36,790 nt of DNA from JBAXQQ01 sp037131695 (GTDB taxonomy: Bacteria > Armatimonadota > Hebobacteria > CAIYQO01): NCBI GenBank assembly GCA_964638715.1, contig CAZWZF010000050.1, positions 1-36,790 on the forward strand, written 5' to 3'. The notes beneath the pieces were generated by a model. It was not told where the DNA came from. It did no database searches and saw only the letters and a program-made list of their open reading frames with translations. Of this stretch, positions 7,397 to 15,435 are shown piece by piece (position 1 is the stretch's first letter; each line of letters opens with the position of its first letter). A program made the translations under genes and the position numbers.

Positions 7397-8494
7397 CTAT
7401 TCTTCCTTAGCTGGCCATGGCTTCAATTGCCCGAAAGCTGTAAGCAGCTGTAGGTTTTGATCTGGATAGCGCGGGCTGACACGGATATATTGCGGCAAGC
7501 CGAAGGATGTACAGTCTCGTACCAGGCAGCCGTATTCAAGAAATTGTCTTGTTAGCACAGCTGCATTACCGACATAAACCAGAAAGAATGCGGCGGCAGA
7601 AGGGACAACCTGCCAACCGTGCCCGGTAATCCCATCAATGAGCTTCTGTTTCTCCTGACGTAACATCGCAATTGTTTTCGCGTAATGTTCGCTGTCAGCT
7701 AATGCAGCAATACCAGCCTTTTGGGCGCAATCATTGACATTCCAGGGTGGCTTTGCCATGCGTAGTGTATTCATCAATGATGTACCACCCAGCGCATAAC
7801 CTAATCGTAATCCTGCCAAACCCATAGATTTAGTCATTGAACGAAGCACTATCAAATTTCCACGACTTAATAAATCAGGCTGCCACTGCGGTTCTGACAA
7901 TAAATCGCAGTATGCTTCATCCAGTACGAAAATTACTTCAGGATATACATGAATTAAGGTGGCGATTTCTGAAGGTTGTGCCCCCATTCCTGTCGGATTA
8001 TTCGGCAGGCACAACCAACATACTCGCGGCTGCAGATGTGCAATCGCCGGTATAAATGCCGGTAATGCATCATCGAATGTATTACCGCCCACTGTATGGT
8101 AGTCTGCGCCGGCTAAAAGCGTAGCAATCCGATATTCACCAAATGTATTTGTCGGGGCAATGGCGCAATCACCGGGACGCAATGCCAATTGCGCAACGAG
8201 ACGAATAATTTCTGTACTGCCGTTCCCGACTACAACTTGATCGGGGAGGAGATTATGATATTCAGCGATTGCCGCAGCCAATGGCAGCGCATCACGGTCA
8301 GGATAACAGGAGATAATGGCATTTGCCATCGCTTTCACAACCGATGGCGATGGTCCCAATGGAGACTGATTCGCGCTGAAATCAATAACCTTCGACGGGT
8401 CGATTCCTATTAGAGATAGTTCCTGCATATCTATACCACCGTGTATTGATGCGGGTATTTTACGAAAAAATCGGTCATCAGTAAATATTGTCAT
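7397..8494 (-). CDS. cobD: Threonine-phosphate decarboxylase (CobD), PLP-dependent aminotransferase fold
   Basis: CobD decarboxylates L-threonine-phosphate to (R)-1-amino-2-propanol phosphate, the linker between the corrin ring and the nucleotide loop. The 365-residue protein has the fold-type I features: the N-terminal IDFSANQSPLGPS, GNGSTEIIRL, LPNNPTG, VLDEAYCDL and the PLP-lysine segment RSMTKSMGLAGLRLGYA, with lysine in TKS. It is related to HisC, but FSANQSPLGPS and its place directly behind cbiB favour CobD. Its ATG overlaps the natural cbiB stop codon by 4 nt (ATGA), so it depends on translation through cbiB. The stop inside cbiB might reduce that coupling. It converges with cobC, 45 nt away. 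Confidence 0.92.
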   Translation of the reverse strand: MTIFTDDRFFRKIPASIHGGIDMQELSLIGIDPSKVIDFSANQSPLGPSPSVVKAMANAIISCYPDRDALPLAAAIAEYHNLLPDQVVVGNGSTEIIRLVAQLALRPGDCAIAPTNTFGEYRIATLLAGADYHTVGGNTFDDALPAFIPAIAHLQPRVCWLCLPNNPTGMGAQPSEIATLIHVYPEVIFVLDEAYCDLLSEPQWQPDLLSRGNLIVLRSMTKSMGLAGLRLGYALGGTSLMNTLRMAKPPWNVNDCAQKAGIAALADSEHYAKTIAMLRQEKQKLIDGITGHGWQVVPSAAAFFLVYVGNAAVLTRQFLEYGCLVRDCTSFGLPQYIRVSPRYPDQNLQLLTAFGQLKPWPAKEE

Positions 8495-9438
8495 CTCGCT
8501 ATAATCACTCCCAAAACGCTGCTGATTATCAGGTATACTGCTCCAGCAAATCCGGTAAGGTGTGCGGCCTCACCGATCACCTCGTCCGTTAGTGGTCGCT
8601 GCGGAGACCCCAATCGATAATGACCAACCTTTTCCAATTACACGCGCAGCGCTCCAGCCATCGGTGCCATTGTCCACGCAGCATTTGGACTTTCCAATCC
8701 TCGCCGGTCACGCACAAGGGTGGCAATTGCTGCTTTACCCTGGCCATGAAGCACTGCAACCAGACAAATGATGACACCTGCCATCCGGGCAGGAATCCAG
8801 TTTACTACATCATCGACCCTGGCAGCACATTTGCCGACATATTCATATTCACCCCGATAACCGATCATGGCATCCATCGTATTGATAGCGCGGTAGATTG
8901 CCGCACCGGGAAGTCCGAAAAAAGCAAAGGCCAGCAGGGGAGCAAGCACACTATCGGTCAGATTTTCAGCCATTGATTCCACTGTTGCCGATACAATTTG
9001 TGGCGGTTCCAAGTTACGGTTGCGGCTAACCAGCGCTTTCAAATCTTCGCGTGCAGCATCCGTATCCGTATGCAGTTTCCGCTGTATGATAAGTCCGGCC
9101 TGAATGAGACCTCGTAAAGAAAAGGTGGTTTTCAACAGATATGCAAGTACTGGCAACTGCACCCACATAGGGCAATAGTGCAGACCGCGTGTTGCCCCCC
9201 AGGCCACCCCGCCTGTTACACCGCATACGATGATTACTGTTAGAATACCCCATGCCAGTTCAGCGCGAGGGGATTGCCGCGGACGTTTGTGTTCAAACAC
9301 ACTTATCAATTTTCCAATCCACACCACCGGATGTACTGGTGTGGGCGGCTCGCATAATACTACGTCAAAAATCCCTGCCAGGAGCACTGCTGCTCCCGCA
9401 AAATGTGCCGGATTATTTAAATTTAGTTCAATAAACAT
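8491..9438 (-). pseudogene. cbiB: Adenosylcobinamide-phosphate synthase CbiB, interrupted by one in-frame TAA
   Basis: CbiB is the membrane protein that attaches aminopropanol phosphate to adenosylcobyric acid. The frame from 9438 shows the family start (CEPPTPVHPVVWIGKLI), the middle block VESMAENLTDSVLAPL, NTMDAMIGY and SPNAAWTMAPMAGALRV. A TAA stop at 8640-8638 follows residue 266. The same frame then continues with LEKVGHYRLGSPQRPLTDE and a final hydrophobic span for 48 more codons. It ends at TGA 8493-8491, overlapping the cobD ATG. The usual family sequence here reads V-Q/R-LEK, so CAA to TAA (one base, + strand 8640) is the simplest cause. The total would be 315 residues, the normal length. 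Either a recent nonsense mutation, a sequencing error or readthrough. The gene follows a cobalamin riboswitch. Confidence 0.88.
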
Positions 9439-9487
9439 GGTAGGATTCTTTCATGACACGGCATTAGTACTGGTGATTTGCATAACA

Positions 9488-9525
9488 AATACAAACGACC
9501 CCGGCTCAAAGAAAAGCCGGGGTCG
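9488..9525 (-). terminator. Intrinsic terminator of the cbiB riboswitch
   Basis: On the minus strand an 11-bp stem, CGACCCCGGCT with AGCCGGGGTCG (9525-9515 and 9506-9496), is followed by TTTGTATTTG. It sits between the minus-strand cobalamin aptamer and the cbiB start. The stem core resembles the cobU terminator (CGACCCC). Confidence 0.87.
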
Positions 9526-9589
9526 ATATGAACCAACTGAAATAAAATCGACGCACCACAGCCCACCCTCGAGACTATATTGCTGAAAA

Positions 9590-9738
9590 TATTCCTGACC
9601 GGTCTCCTGGCTTCCGCGTCATCCTGCTTGCCACGCCTTCCCATCCCATACACTTCGAGGGACAGTGGTCATCTGTGGTGTTCGTCAGCGGTTACAGTTG
9701 CGGGACAGCGCCGGATTTTCACCGGCTTCCCAACGTCA
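9590..9738 (-). promoter_or_regulatory. Cobalamin riboswitch controlling cbiB-cobD
   Basis: The minus strand reads TTGGGAAGCCGGTGAAAATC, then GCGCTGTCCCGCAACTGTAA, GGGAAGGCGTGGC and the B12 box AGCCAGGAGACCGG (about 9612-9599). All canonical cobalamin aptamer blocks are present in order, including the peripheral region between core and B12 box. A terminator follows, so corrinoid should repress cbiB-cobD. Confidence 0.95.
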
Positions 9739-9751
9739 AGAATATGATGTA

Positions 9752-9781
9752 AGAATACCTTAAAAATAAATATAGCGTCAA
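9752..9781 (-). promoter_or_regulatory. Putative promoter of the cbiB-cobD leader
   Basis: On the minus strand TTGACG (9781-9776), an 18-nt spacer and TATTCT (9757-9752) lie just upstream of the riboswitch. It is divergent from the bzaF promoter, with about 40 nt between the two -35 elements. Confidence 0.45.
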
Positions 9782-9822
9782 TATTTGATGTAACAGTGAA
9801 CTATTACTGTATCTTCTCCCCC

Positions 9823-9851
9823 TTGCCATCACTGATGTCGTTATGTATAAT
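9823..9851 (+). promoter_or_regulatory. Putative sigma-70 promoter of the bzaF leader
   Basis: TTGCCA (9823-9828), a 17-nt spacer and a perfect TATAAT (9846-9851) precede the riboswitch. Confidence 0.6.
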
Positions 9852-9894
9852 AACCACGGCGCCAGAAATGGCGTCCGGAATTCCGGTGCCTTAT

Positions 9895-10052
9895 GTAAAT
9901 TAAGGTGAAAATGGGAATGCGGTGTGAATCCGCAACGTTTGGCCGGCGCTGTGTGCGGGGATGAAATCCGTGAGTTGCCACTGCCTGAGTAATCAGGTGG
10001 GAAGGTACGGAAAGTAAGATGATCCGCGAGTCAGAAGACCTGCCGGAAGCCC
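9895..10052 (+). promoter_or_regulatory. Cobalamin riboswitch controlling bzaF
   Basis: GGGAATGCGGTGTGAATCCGC, CGGCGCTGTGTGCGGGGATG, GCCACTGCCTGAG, then GGGAAGGTACGGAAAG and the B12 box AGTCAGAAGACC (about 10030-10041) follow the cobalamin aptamer order. The CTGAGTAATCAGG stretch only superficially recalls a thi box; the rest of a TPP riboswitch is absent. Finding a cobalamin rather than a TPP switch before a ThiC-like gene is the main argument for BzaF. Confidence 0.92.
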
Positions 10053-10110
10053 GATAGCACATGTGACCCCGAGCTGGGATGCATGTTGCGGATTGTGAAG
10101 CCATGAACAA

Positions 10111-10147
10111 TCCCACCAATGGTTATAGCCATTGGTGGGATTTTTTT
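10111..10147 (+). terminator. Intrinsic terminator of the bzaF riboswitch
   Basis: A perfect 12-bp stem, TCCCACCAATGG with CCATTGGTGGGA around the loop TTATAG, is followed by seven T. Confidence 0.93.
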
Positions 10148-10204
10148 CGTTGGTACCCCGCCGGTCGGGTGTCATCAGACCCAAAATAAAAAAGGAGCAA
10201 ACCA

Positions 10205-11521
10205 ATGTCAACCCAATTGGAACTGGCCCGCACCGGTCAGGTTACCTCGCAAATGAAAGCGGTGGCTATTGCAGAAGAATTAGACTGCGAATTCATCCGT
10301 GCTGGTGTTGCCGCCGGTCATATCGTGATTCCTAACAATCCGAATCGACCTGCTCAAAAAGCTGTAGGTATAGGTTCTGGTCTGCGTACCAAGGTAAATG
10401 CCTCTATTGGCACTTCCAGCGACCTTTGCGACATCGCTGCCGAATGTGCAAAAGCGCGCGCCGCAGAAGAAGAACAGGCGGATACCCTGATGGAGCTTTC
10501 CGCTGGCGGCGACCTTAATGCTATTCGTCGTGCTGTGCTTGATTCGACAAATCTGCCGGTGGGTAATGTGCCGCTTTACCAGGCATTCTGCGAAACCAGC
10601 AGGAAATGTGGCGACCCCAATAAAATGGACCCGGAATACCTGTTTGATTTAATTGAACAGCAGTGTGCCGACGGAATGAGTTTTATGGCAATCCATTGCG
10701 GAATCAACCTGTATACTATCGAACGCCTTAAAAAACAGGGATACCGTTATGGTGGACTGGTATCAAAAGGCGGCACTTATATGGTGTCATGGATGATGAC
10801 AAATGGCAAAGAAAATCCGTTATATGAACAATTTGACCGTGTAGCAAAAATTCTCTCTAAATATGACGTGGTACTGTCACTGGGCAATGGCATCCGTGCC
10901 GGGGCAATTGATGACAGCCATGACCGTGCGCAAATGGCAGAACTGATTATCAATTGCGAATTAGCGGAAGAAGGCCGTAAATTGGGCTGCCAGATGATGG
11001 TTGAAGGCCCGGGTCATGTGCCATTGGATGAAATCGAGGCAAATATCCTCATCGAAAAGCGGATGTCCGGCAATGCGCCATATTACATGCTTGGACCATT
11101 GCCCACCGACATTGGCGCCGGATACGACCACATTACCCAGGCCATCGGAGCCGCCGTCAGTTCAAAGGCTGGTGCTGACCTGGTTTGCTACATCACCCCA
11201 TCCGAACACCTGGCATTGCCAAATGAACAGGATGTCCGCGAAGGCATTCGCGCAGCGCGACTCGCCTGCCACATTGGCGACATCGTAAAACTTGGCGACC
11301 GCGCCCGTCGCCGCGATCGCGAAATGGCAATGGCACGTCGCGACATGGATTGGCCCGCCCAGTTCAACCTTGCGCTATTTCCCGAAGCAGCCAAAAGTAT
11401 CCGTGAATCCCGCATGCCGGCAAAAGAAGATACCTGTACTATGTGCGGAGAATTGTGCGCCAACCGCAACGGTAATCGCTTGTTTTCACCATATCTCAGC
11501 GATGAACGAATACGAAAGTAG
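10205..11521 (+). CDS. bzaF: 5-hydroxybenzimidazole synthase (ThiC paralogue), anaerobic lower-ligand synthesis
   Basis: A radical-SAM enzyme of the ThiC superfamily, 438 residues. It has VGIGSGLRTKVNASIGTSSD, the C-terminal cluster motif CTMCGELCAN (CxxC plus a following Cys) and EGPGHVPLDEI, as in all ThiC-like proteins. Several positions differ from usual ThiC: LSLGNGIRAGAIDDSHDRAQ replaces the ThiC SLGDGLRPG type, and GGTYMVSWMM replaces GGSFLAEWM. ThiC makes HMP-phosphate from AIR; BzaF makes 5-hydroxybenzimidazole from the same substrate without oxygen. The cobalamin riboswitch, the neighbouring cob genes and the sequence differences point to BzaF. No bzaC, D or E methylation genes are visible, so 5-OHBza-cobamide could be the end product. 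A dual or ThiC role is not excluded. Confidence 0.82.
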   Translation: MSTQLELARTGQVTSQMKAVAIAEELDCEFIRAGVAAGHIVIPNNPNRPAQKAVGIGSGLRTKVNASIGTSSDLCDIAAECAKARAAEEEQADTLMELSAGGDLNAIRRAVLDSTNLPVGNVPLYQAFCETSRKCGDPNKMDPEYLFDLIEQQCADGMSFMAIHCGINLYTIERLKKQGYRYGGLVSKGGTYMVSWMMTNGKENPLYEQFDRVAKILSKYDVVLSLGNGIRAGAIDDSHDRAQMAELIINCELAEEGRKLGCQMMVEGPGHVPLDEIEANILIEKRMSGNAPYYMLGPLPTDIGAGYDHITQAIGAAVSSKAGADLVCYITPSEHLALPNEQDVREGIRAARLACHIGDIVKLGDRARRRDREMAMARRDMDWPAQFNLALFPEAAKSIRESRMPAKEDTCTMCGELCANRNGNRLFSPYLSDERIRK

Positions 11522-11542
11522 CTTGAGATATTAAAACTATTT

Positions 11543-11581
11543 GAACTGGCACCTGCAGGGAAACAGTTCAGGTGTCAGTTC
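11543..11581 (+). terminator. Hairpin downstream of bzaF
   Basis: GAACTGGCACCTG (11543-11555) pairs with CAGGTGTCAGTTC (11569-11581) with one mismatch. No T-run follows directly, so it may be a weak terminator or an mRNA 3'-end stabiliser. Confidence 0.5.
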
Positions 11582-11647
11582 ATATTAATCTTTTAAAATA
11601 AGATTAATGAATGTATAAAAATATTTTCAAATTATCCATTTTTCCCC

Positions 11648-11676
11648 TTGACACCTATTTCAAAAGTCCATAGAAT
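11648..11676 (+). promoter_or_regulatory. Putative sigma-70 promoter of the btuB leader
   Basis: A perfect TTGACA (11648-11653), a 17-nt spacer and TAGAAT (11671-11676) lie about 20 nt upstream of the riboswitch. Confidence 0.62.
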
Positions 11677-11697
11677 CATTTCAGACAATCTGGTATA

Positions 11698-11862
11698 TGC
11701 CCGGTGGGTTATTTGGGAAGTCGGTGAAAGTCCGACACTGCCCCGCAACTGTAACCGCTGACGAACCGTACAACACGCAGCCACTGTCCGAGAAATTGGA
11801 TGGGAAGGCGTACGGGGAGGATGAAGCGGAAGTCAGGAGACCGAACCTGCCGTGGAGATCGA
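11698..11862 (+). promoter_or_regulatory. Cobalamin riboswitch controlling btuB
   Basis: GGGAAGTCGGTGAAAGTCCG, ACTGCCCCGCAACTGTAACC, GCCACTGTCC, GGGAAGGCGTACGGGG and the B12 box AGTCAGGAGACC (11831-11842) are all present in canonical order. A terminator follows before the receptor gene. Confidence 0.96.
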
Positions 11863-11912
11863 CACCACTTCGCGGGAATTTGGTGTGGGCTATGAAGATA
11901 AAATGCAGCTCA

Positions 11913-11952
11913 CCACCCCTCTCACGTTATGTTGGGAGGGGTGTTTTTTATT
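11913..11952 (+). terminator. Intrinsic terminator of the btuB riboswitch
   Basis: CACCCCTC (11914-11921) pairs with GAGGGGTG (11936-11943), followed by six T. It lies between the aptamer and the btuB start. Confidence 0.85.
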
Positions 11953-12016
11953 AACCAACTCCACGCGAAAAGGTGCTATTTATACCAAATATAATTTTGG
12001 AGGCTAAATAATTAGC

Positions 12017-13852
12017 ATGAAACGTACTCTTTTCGCACTATTTGCATGTGCAATCTCTCTGTCTGTATTTGCAGCAGATTCTACCCCCGACGTAGTAATG
12101 GCGGTCACCGGCGAACGCCAGCCTGTGCCAGTCAGCGAGTCAATCGCTTCCGTCAGCATCATTACCGCTGCTGATATCGCAAAGACCGGCGCGTCAAATG
12201 TCTCGGAACTGATGCAGTTAATGCCCGGCGTACAAATTAACCCCAACGGCACCATGGGCAGCTTGTCCTCCCCGATAATACGCGGTTCATCCGGCAGTCA
12301 TGTGCTTATCTTAATTGATGGCAAACGCATATCGACACCGGCATCTTATAGCGGTGCCGACCTGGCGAAGTTTCCGGTTGATCAAATTGACCGTGTAGAA
12401 ATTATTCGCGGACCGGTATCAGCGCTATATGGTTCCGATTCTATCGGCGGCGTAATAAACATCATCACCAAAAAGAATACCGGCAGCGGTGGCGCACTGA
12501 ATTTATCAATGGGAAATAATGCCCACATGGAACGTTCAGTTTCCGCCTATGGCGACCTTTACGGCAACCAGTGGAGCGCATCCGGCTCATTCCCAAGTTA
12601 TAATGGTTCACGCCCCAACTCAAAATTCCGCGCTGTTGATTATAACATCGGTTACACCATGCCAAAAGTTGGCAATTGGAAACTGAACGCGGGACTCAAC
12701 CACTATGCTGATAAACTCGGTTTGCCTGGACCAGATAATTTTGCCAATACCACCGACAGCCAGTGGTGGACCCGCGACTCCATCGATTTAGGTGGAGAAA
12801 CAAAAGCATGGAAAGGTATCGTCAACGTACGCCTTTACCATAATATGCAGGATTTAACGAATGCCTATTACGATTCTTTCGCGGCTGCCATGGCATCAAG
12901 CCTAATTACCGGCAGCACCGATGTAATCGAAAGCACCTATAGCCGCAATATGAAAGCGCATGAAGTAGTAGGCGGCATCGAAATCCGCAGTGAAAAATAC
13001 AAATCAATTTCCAGTTCCAGCCCAACACAGAAAGAAAGCCTTGATAACCAGGCTGTTTATGTACAGGATCGCTGGACTATCGATGAAGATACTGATGTAG
13101 TCGGCGCATTGCGTTATGACAACCACAGCACCGCTGGCGGAAAACTGACCCCGCGCGCTGGATTAAACACAAAAATTGCTGATAATGCCCGTATGCGCGT
13201 TTCATTCAGTGAAGGCTTTACCGCCCCTAACTTTGTACAACTGTTTTACGATAACCCCTGGGGTGCCGGTTACGATGGCAACCCGAACCTGAAACCGGAA
13301 ACATCACGCCAGGTGGAAATCGGGATGAATTATGAAATGGGCATTCATACTTTTGACTTTGCATATTTCCGCACCAAAATCACTGATTTAATTGAATCAG
13401 ATGGCGTGACCCCGTACAAAAACACCAATAGCGCCACCCGCAAAGGCATTGAAATGACCTGGAATGCCCGTGTGGATAAAGTAACCAATATCGGCGCGAC
13501 ATTCTCATTAACAGACGCCTACAATGATAAAACGTTGGTACATTCACTGCGTCTGCCATCAACAAAAATAACCGCCCAGGCTTCCCGCTCATTTAAAAAT
13601 TGGGACGCCGGCATAGATGGCATCTGGGTAAGCAAGGCTGATGACAAGTTCTTTAACCCTTCAACCTATGCAACAACAGCAGTTGTTCTACCCGCTCACG
13701 CGATATTCAATCTGTCGCTTACCAGAACCGGCTTGAAAAATCTCACCCCGTATTTCATCGTGAGAAACCTGACCGGCACCAACTACCAGTCCATCGCCGG
13801 TTACAAAGCCGAAGACCGCAACTTTGAAGCGGGCGTAAGATATAAATGGTAA
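12017..13852 (+). CDS. btuB: TonB-dependent outer-membrane receptor, BtuB-like corrinoid importer
   Basis: A 611-residue protein, close to the length of E. coli BtuB. Residues 1-19 (MKRTLFALFACAISLSVFA) are a clear signal peptide. A TonB-box-like DVVMAVTGER follows near residue 24. The plug domain covers about residues 35-150, with VSELMQLMPGVQI, IRGSSGSHVLILIDG and VEIIRGPVSALYGSDSIGGVINIITKK. The rest is a beta-barrel ending in an aromatic residue (FEAGVRYKW), as needed for outer-membrane insertion. The cobalamin riboswitch makes corrinoids the likely cargo. The energising exbB-exbD-tonB genes follow after a repeat-filled gap of about 580 nt. BtuFCD, the inner-membrane importer, is not in the window. 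Confidence 0.93.
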   Translation: MKRTLFALFACAISLSVFAADSTPDVVMAVTGERQPVPVSESIASVSIITAADIAKTGASNVSELMQLMPGVQINPNGTMGSLSSPIIRGSSGSHVLILIDGKRISTPASYSGADLAKFPVDQIDRVEIIRGPVSALYGSDSIGGVINIITKKNTGSGGALNLSMGNNAHMERSVSAYGDLYGNQWSASGSFPSYNGSRPNSKFRAVDYNIGYTMPKVGNWKLNAGLNHYADKLGLPGPDNFANTTDSQWWTRDSIDLGGETKAWKGIVNVRLYHNMQDLTNAYYDSFAAAMASSLITGSTDVIESTYSRNMKAHEVVGGIEIRSEKYKSISSSSPTQKESLDNQAVYVQDRWTIDEDTDVVGALRYDNHSTAGGKLTPRAGLNTKIADNARMRVSFSEGFTAPNFVQLFYDNPWGAGYDGNPNLKPETSRQVEIGMNYEMGIHTFDFAYFRTKITDLIESDGVTPYKNTNSATRKGIEMTWNARVDKVTNIGATFSLTDAYNDKTLVHSLRLPSTKITAQASRSFKNWDAGIDGIWVSKADDKFFNPSTYATTAVVLPAHAIFNLSLTRTGLKNLTPYFIVRNLTGTNYQSIAGYKAEDRNFEAGVRYKW

Positions 13853-13933
13853 ATGAATAAGGTTATATTCCGGGCGAAAATGCGTAATTTGGTATCCGAA
13901 CCACCGAACTACAAGTAAATCATCCGGCATAAA

Positions 13934-13970
13934 AAGCGCAAATCATGGCTGGTACCCATGATTTGCGCTT
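13934..13970. terminator. Perfect 15-bp hairpin downstream of btuB
   Basis: AAGCGCAAATCATGG (13934-13948) pairs perfectly with CCATGATTTGCGCTT (13956-13970) around a 7-nt loop. On the plus strand no T-run follows. On the minus strand the stem is followed by TTT. It probably ends or protects the btuB transcript. Confidence 0.6.
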
Positions 13971-13975
13971 GATAC

Positions 13976-14239
13976 AATTACGAATTAATCAGGCTCTTGC
14001 AAAACCTATTTTTTAAATGTTTAGGTTGCAGGTTTGTAGTAGGCGAAAACCACCCCGACCTTCGGCCACCCCTCCTTGTCAAGGAGGGGAGTTTAAAACA
14101 AAGGTTTTGATTATTAAAGCAGCCATTATTTTATCAAGTAACTATCATAACTCCCCTCCTTGACAAGGAGGGGGCAGGGGGTGGCTTGGTTGATTATATA
14201 TTTAGTATGGTTTTGCAAGAGCCTCCGTAATTCGTAATT
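13976..14239. mobile_element. MITE-like element with nested inverted repeats between btuB and exbB
   Basis: The outer 12-bp arms AATTACGAATTA (13976-13987) and TAATTCGTAATT (14228-14239) are exact inverses. Inside them are perfect 15-bp arms, GGCTCTTGCAAAACC (13992-14006) and GGTTTTGCAAGAGCC (14209-14223). The CTCTTGCAAAA end resembles the tips of some IS5-group elements, which is only a hint. The interior holds two copies of a palindrome of CCCCTCCTTG / CAAGGAGGGG type, near 14069 and 14152. No transposase is encoded. The rest of the 580-nt btuB-exbB gap (14240-14432) is AT-rich and holds no visible gene. Confidence 0.65.
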
Positions 14240-14432
14240 AAAATAAAAAATGAGATATGGGAATTAATTTAGTTACTATATCTGATTTTTTATGTCTAAA
14301 TATAAAATCGAATAGAAATTGATATCTACATGATTTAATTTTATTTAATAGCGAAGCCAAAAATTTTGTTAATCTTGTTAATCATGTCAAAGAATAGATT
14401 TCTGAATCATCAAAACTTGGAGAACACACATA

Positions 14433-15023
14433 ATGCAAACTGCTGTAGATTTTTTAACCGATCCGGTTATCATAATCCTGATTTTGGCATCGTTCACATC
14501 GTGGTGGATTATTGTTGACCGCGCAATTGTGCTGCTTCATTCTGCCAAAAGCGACCGGGATACTTATCGTGGCAAACGCGCCTGGGGTTCTCCGTTGTCT
14601 CGCTTAAAAGATGAGTTTGACCGGCTGGTGGTTAAATTATCCCGTGAAGATCTGCTGCTCGGGTTGGACGCCGCGGTGGATATGGAGCGCATTCGATTAG
14701 AGAAAGCCATCGCGGTGCTGGGTGCTATCGGCAGCACTTCACCTTATGTAGGTTTGCTGGGCACAGTAATCGGCATTATCAGATCGTTTCACAATATTCA
14801 AATGACAAATAACATGAGTCCTGCCACGGTGGGCGGCGGCATTTCGATTGCGCTTATTGCAACTGCTGCCGGTCTGGCGGTTGCCATACCCGCGGTAATC
14901 GGCCATCACCTGCTGAGTTCTGCCATCACCAAGCGCGTCAGCGTATGGGAAGCGGTACTGGCAAAGTGGGTAGCGGAAGGAAACAGCGGAGGTGAGACTG
15001 ATGAGTCTATCGAAACTGCATAG
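14433..15023 (+). CDS. exbB: ExbB/TolQ/MotA-type proton channel subunit
   Basis: ExbB with ExbD converts the proton gradient into movement of TonB. The 196-residue product has three membrane spans in the ExbB layout. The first is at about residues 10-35 (VIIILILASFTSWWIIVDRAIVLL). A cytoplasmic loop follows. Then come the two conserved spans around STSPYVGLLGTVIGIIRSF and GGGISIALIATAAGLAVAIPA, the latter with the channel-lining threonine and small residues. GGAG lies about 10 nt before the ATG. It overlaps exbD by 23 nt, forming a tight exbB-exbD-tonB unit dedicated to the BtuB receptor upstream. Confidence 0.92.
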   Translation: MQTAVDFLTDPVIIILILASFTSWWIIVDRAIVLLHSAKSDRDTYRGKRAWGSPLSRLKDEFDRLVVKLSREDLLLGLDAAVDMERIRLEKAIAVLGAIGSTSPYVGLLGTVIGIIRSFHNIQMTNNMSPATVGGGISIALIATAAGLAVAIPAVIGHHLLSSAITKRVSVWEAVLAKWVAEGNSGGETDESIETA

Positions 15024-15435
15024 ATATCACACTAACCCGCCAAAAGTGGAGATTAACGTAGTGCCGCTGGTTGATGTGTCGCTGGTGCTGTTGGTTATCG
15101 TGCTGCTGACCGCAACATTTGATAAAAACACCGGTTTCAACGTGAAACTGCCCAAGTCTTCAATGTCAAAACAGATAGAAACCAAGATACAGGATTTAAC
15201 TGTTTCTGTTACTGCAAAAGGCAGCTATGTGCTGAAAAACCAGCCTATATCGCCGGACGCACTGAATCTTGAATTAAAAAGATACGCTGTCGCCAATCCC
15301 GGCGGCAAAGTATCTATTCTCGGCGACACCAATGCACCGCACGGCAGAGTAGTGAAGGTGATGGATATGGTTAATGCCGCGCGGCTGAAAATATGGGTAG
15401 GCGCAAGGGTGGAAAATGACAAACCAACCCGGTAA
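15001..15435 (+). CDS. exbD: ExbD/TolR-type energy transducer subunit
   Basis: About 144 residues. It has a short basic N-terminus, then VEINVVPLVDVSLVLLVIVLL, the single ExbD membrane span with the conserved aspartate in PLVD that carries the proton. A periplasmic domain follows (TKIQDLTVSVTAKGSYVL, then RVVKVMDMVNAARLKIWVGA). I chose the ATG at 15001 over the GTG at 14992 because GGAGGTGA ends about 6 nt before it; the GTG lies inside that site. The reading frame starts within the end of exbB and overlaps the tonB start by 20 nt. Confidence 0.92.
   Translation: MSLSKLHRYHTNPPKVEINVVPLVDVSLVLLVIVLLTATFDKNTGFNVKLPKSSMSKQIETKIQDLTVSVTAKGSYVLKNQPISPDALNLELKRYAVANPGGKVSILGDTNAPHGRVVKVMDMVNAARLKIWVGARVENDKPTR

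Noticed and set aside
8638..8640. Reassignment of TAA to glutamine
   Set aside because: Many intact genes here end in TAA at the expected place (for example cobT and btuB), so the code is standard.
9841..10147. TPP riboswitch before the ThiC-like gene
   Set aside because: A CTGAG stretch exists, but the full block order is that of a cobalamin aptamer, with a B12 box and no second TPP arm.
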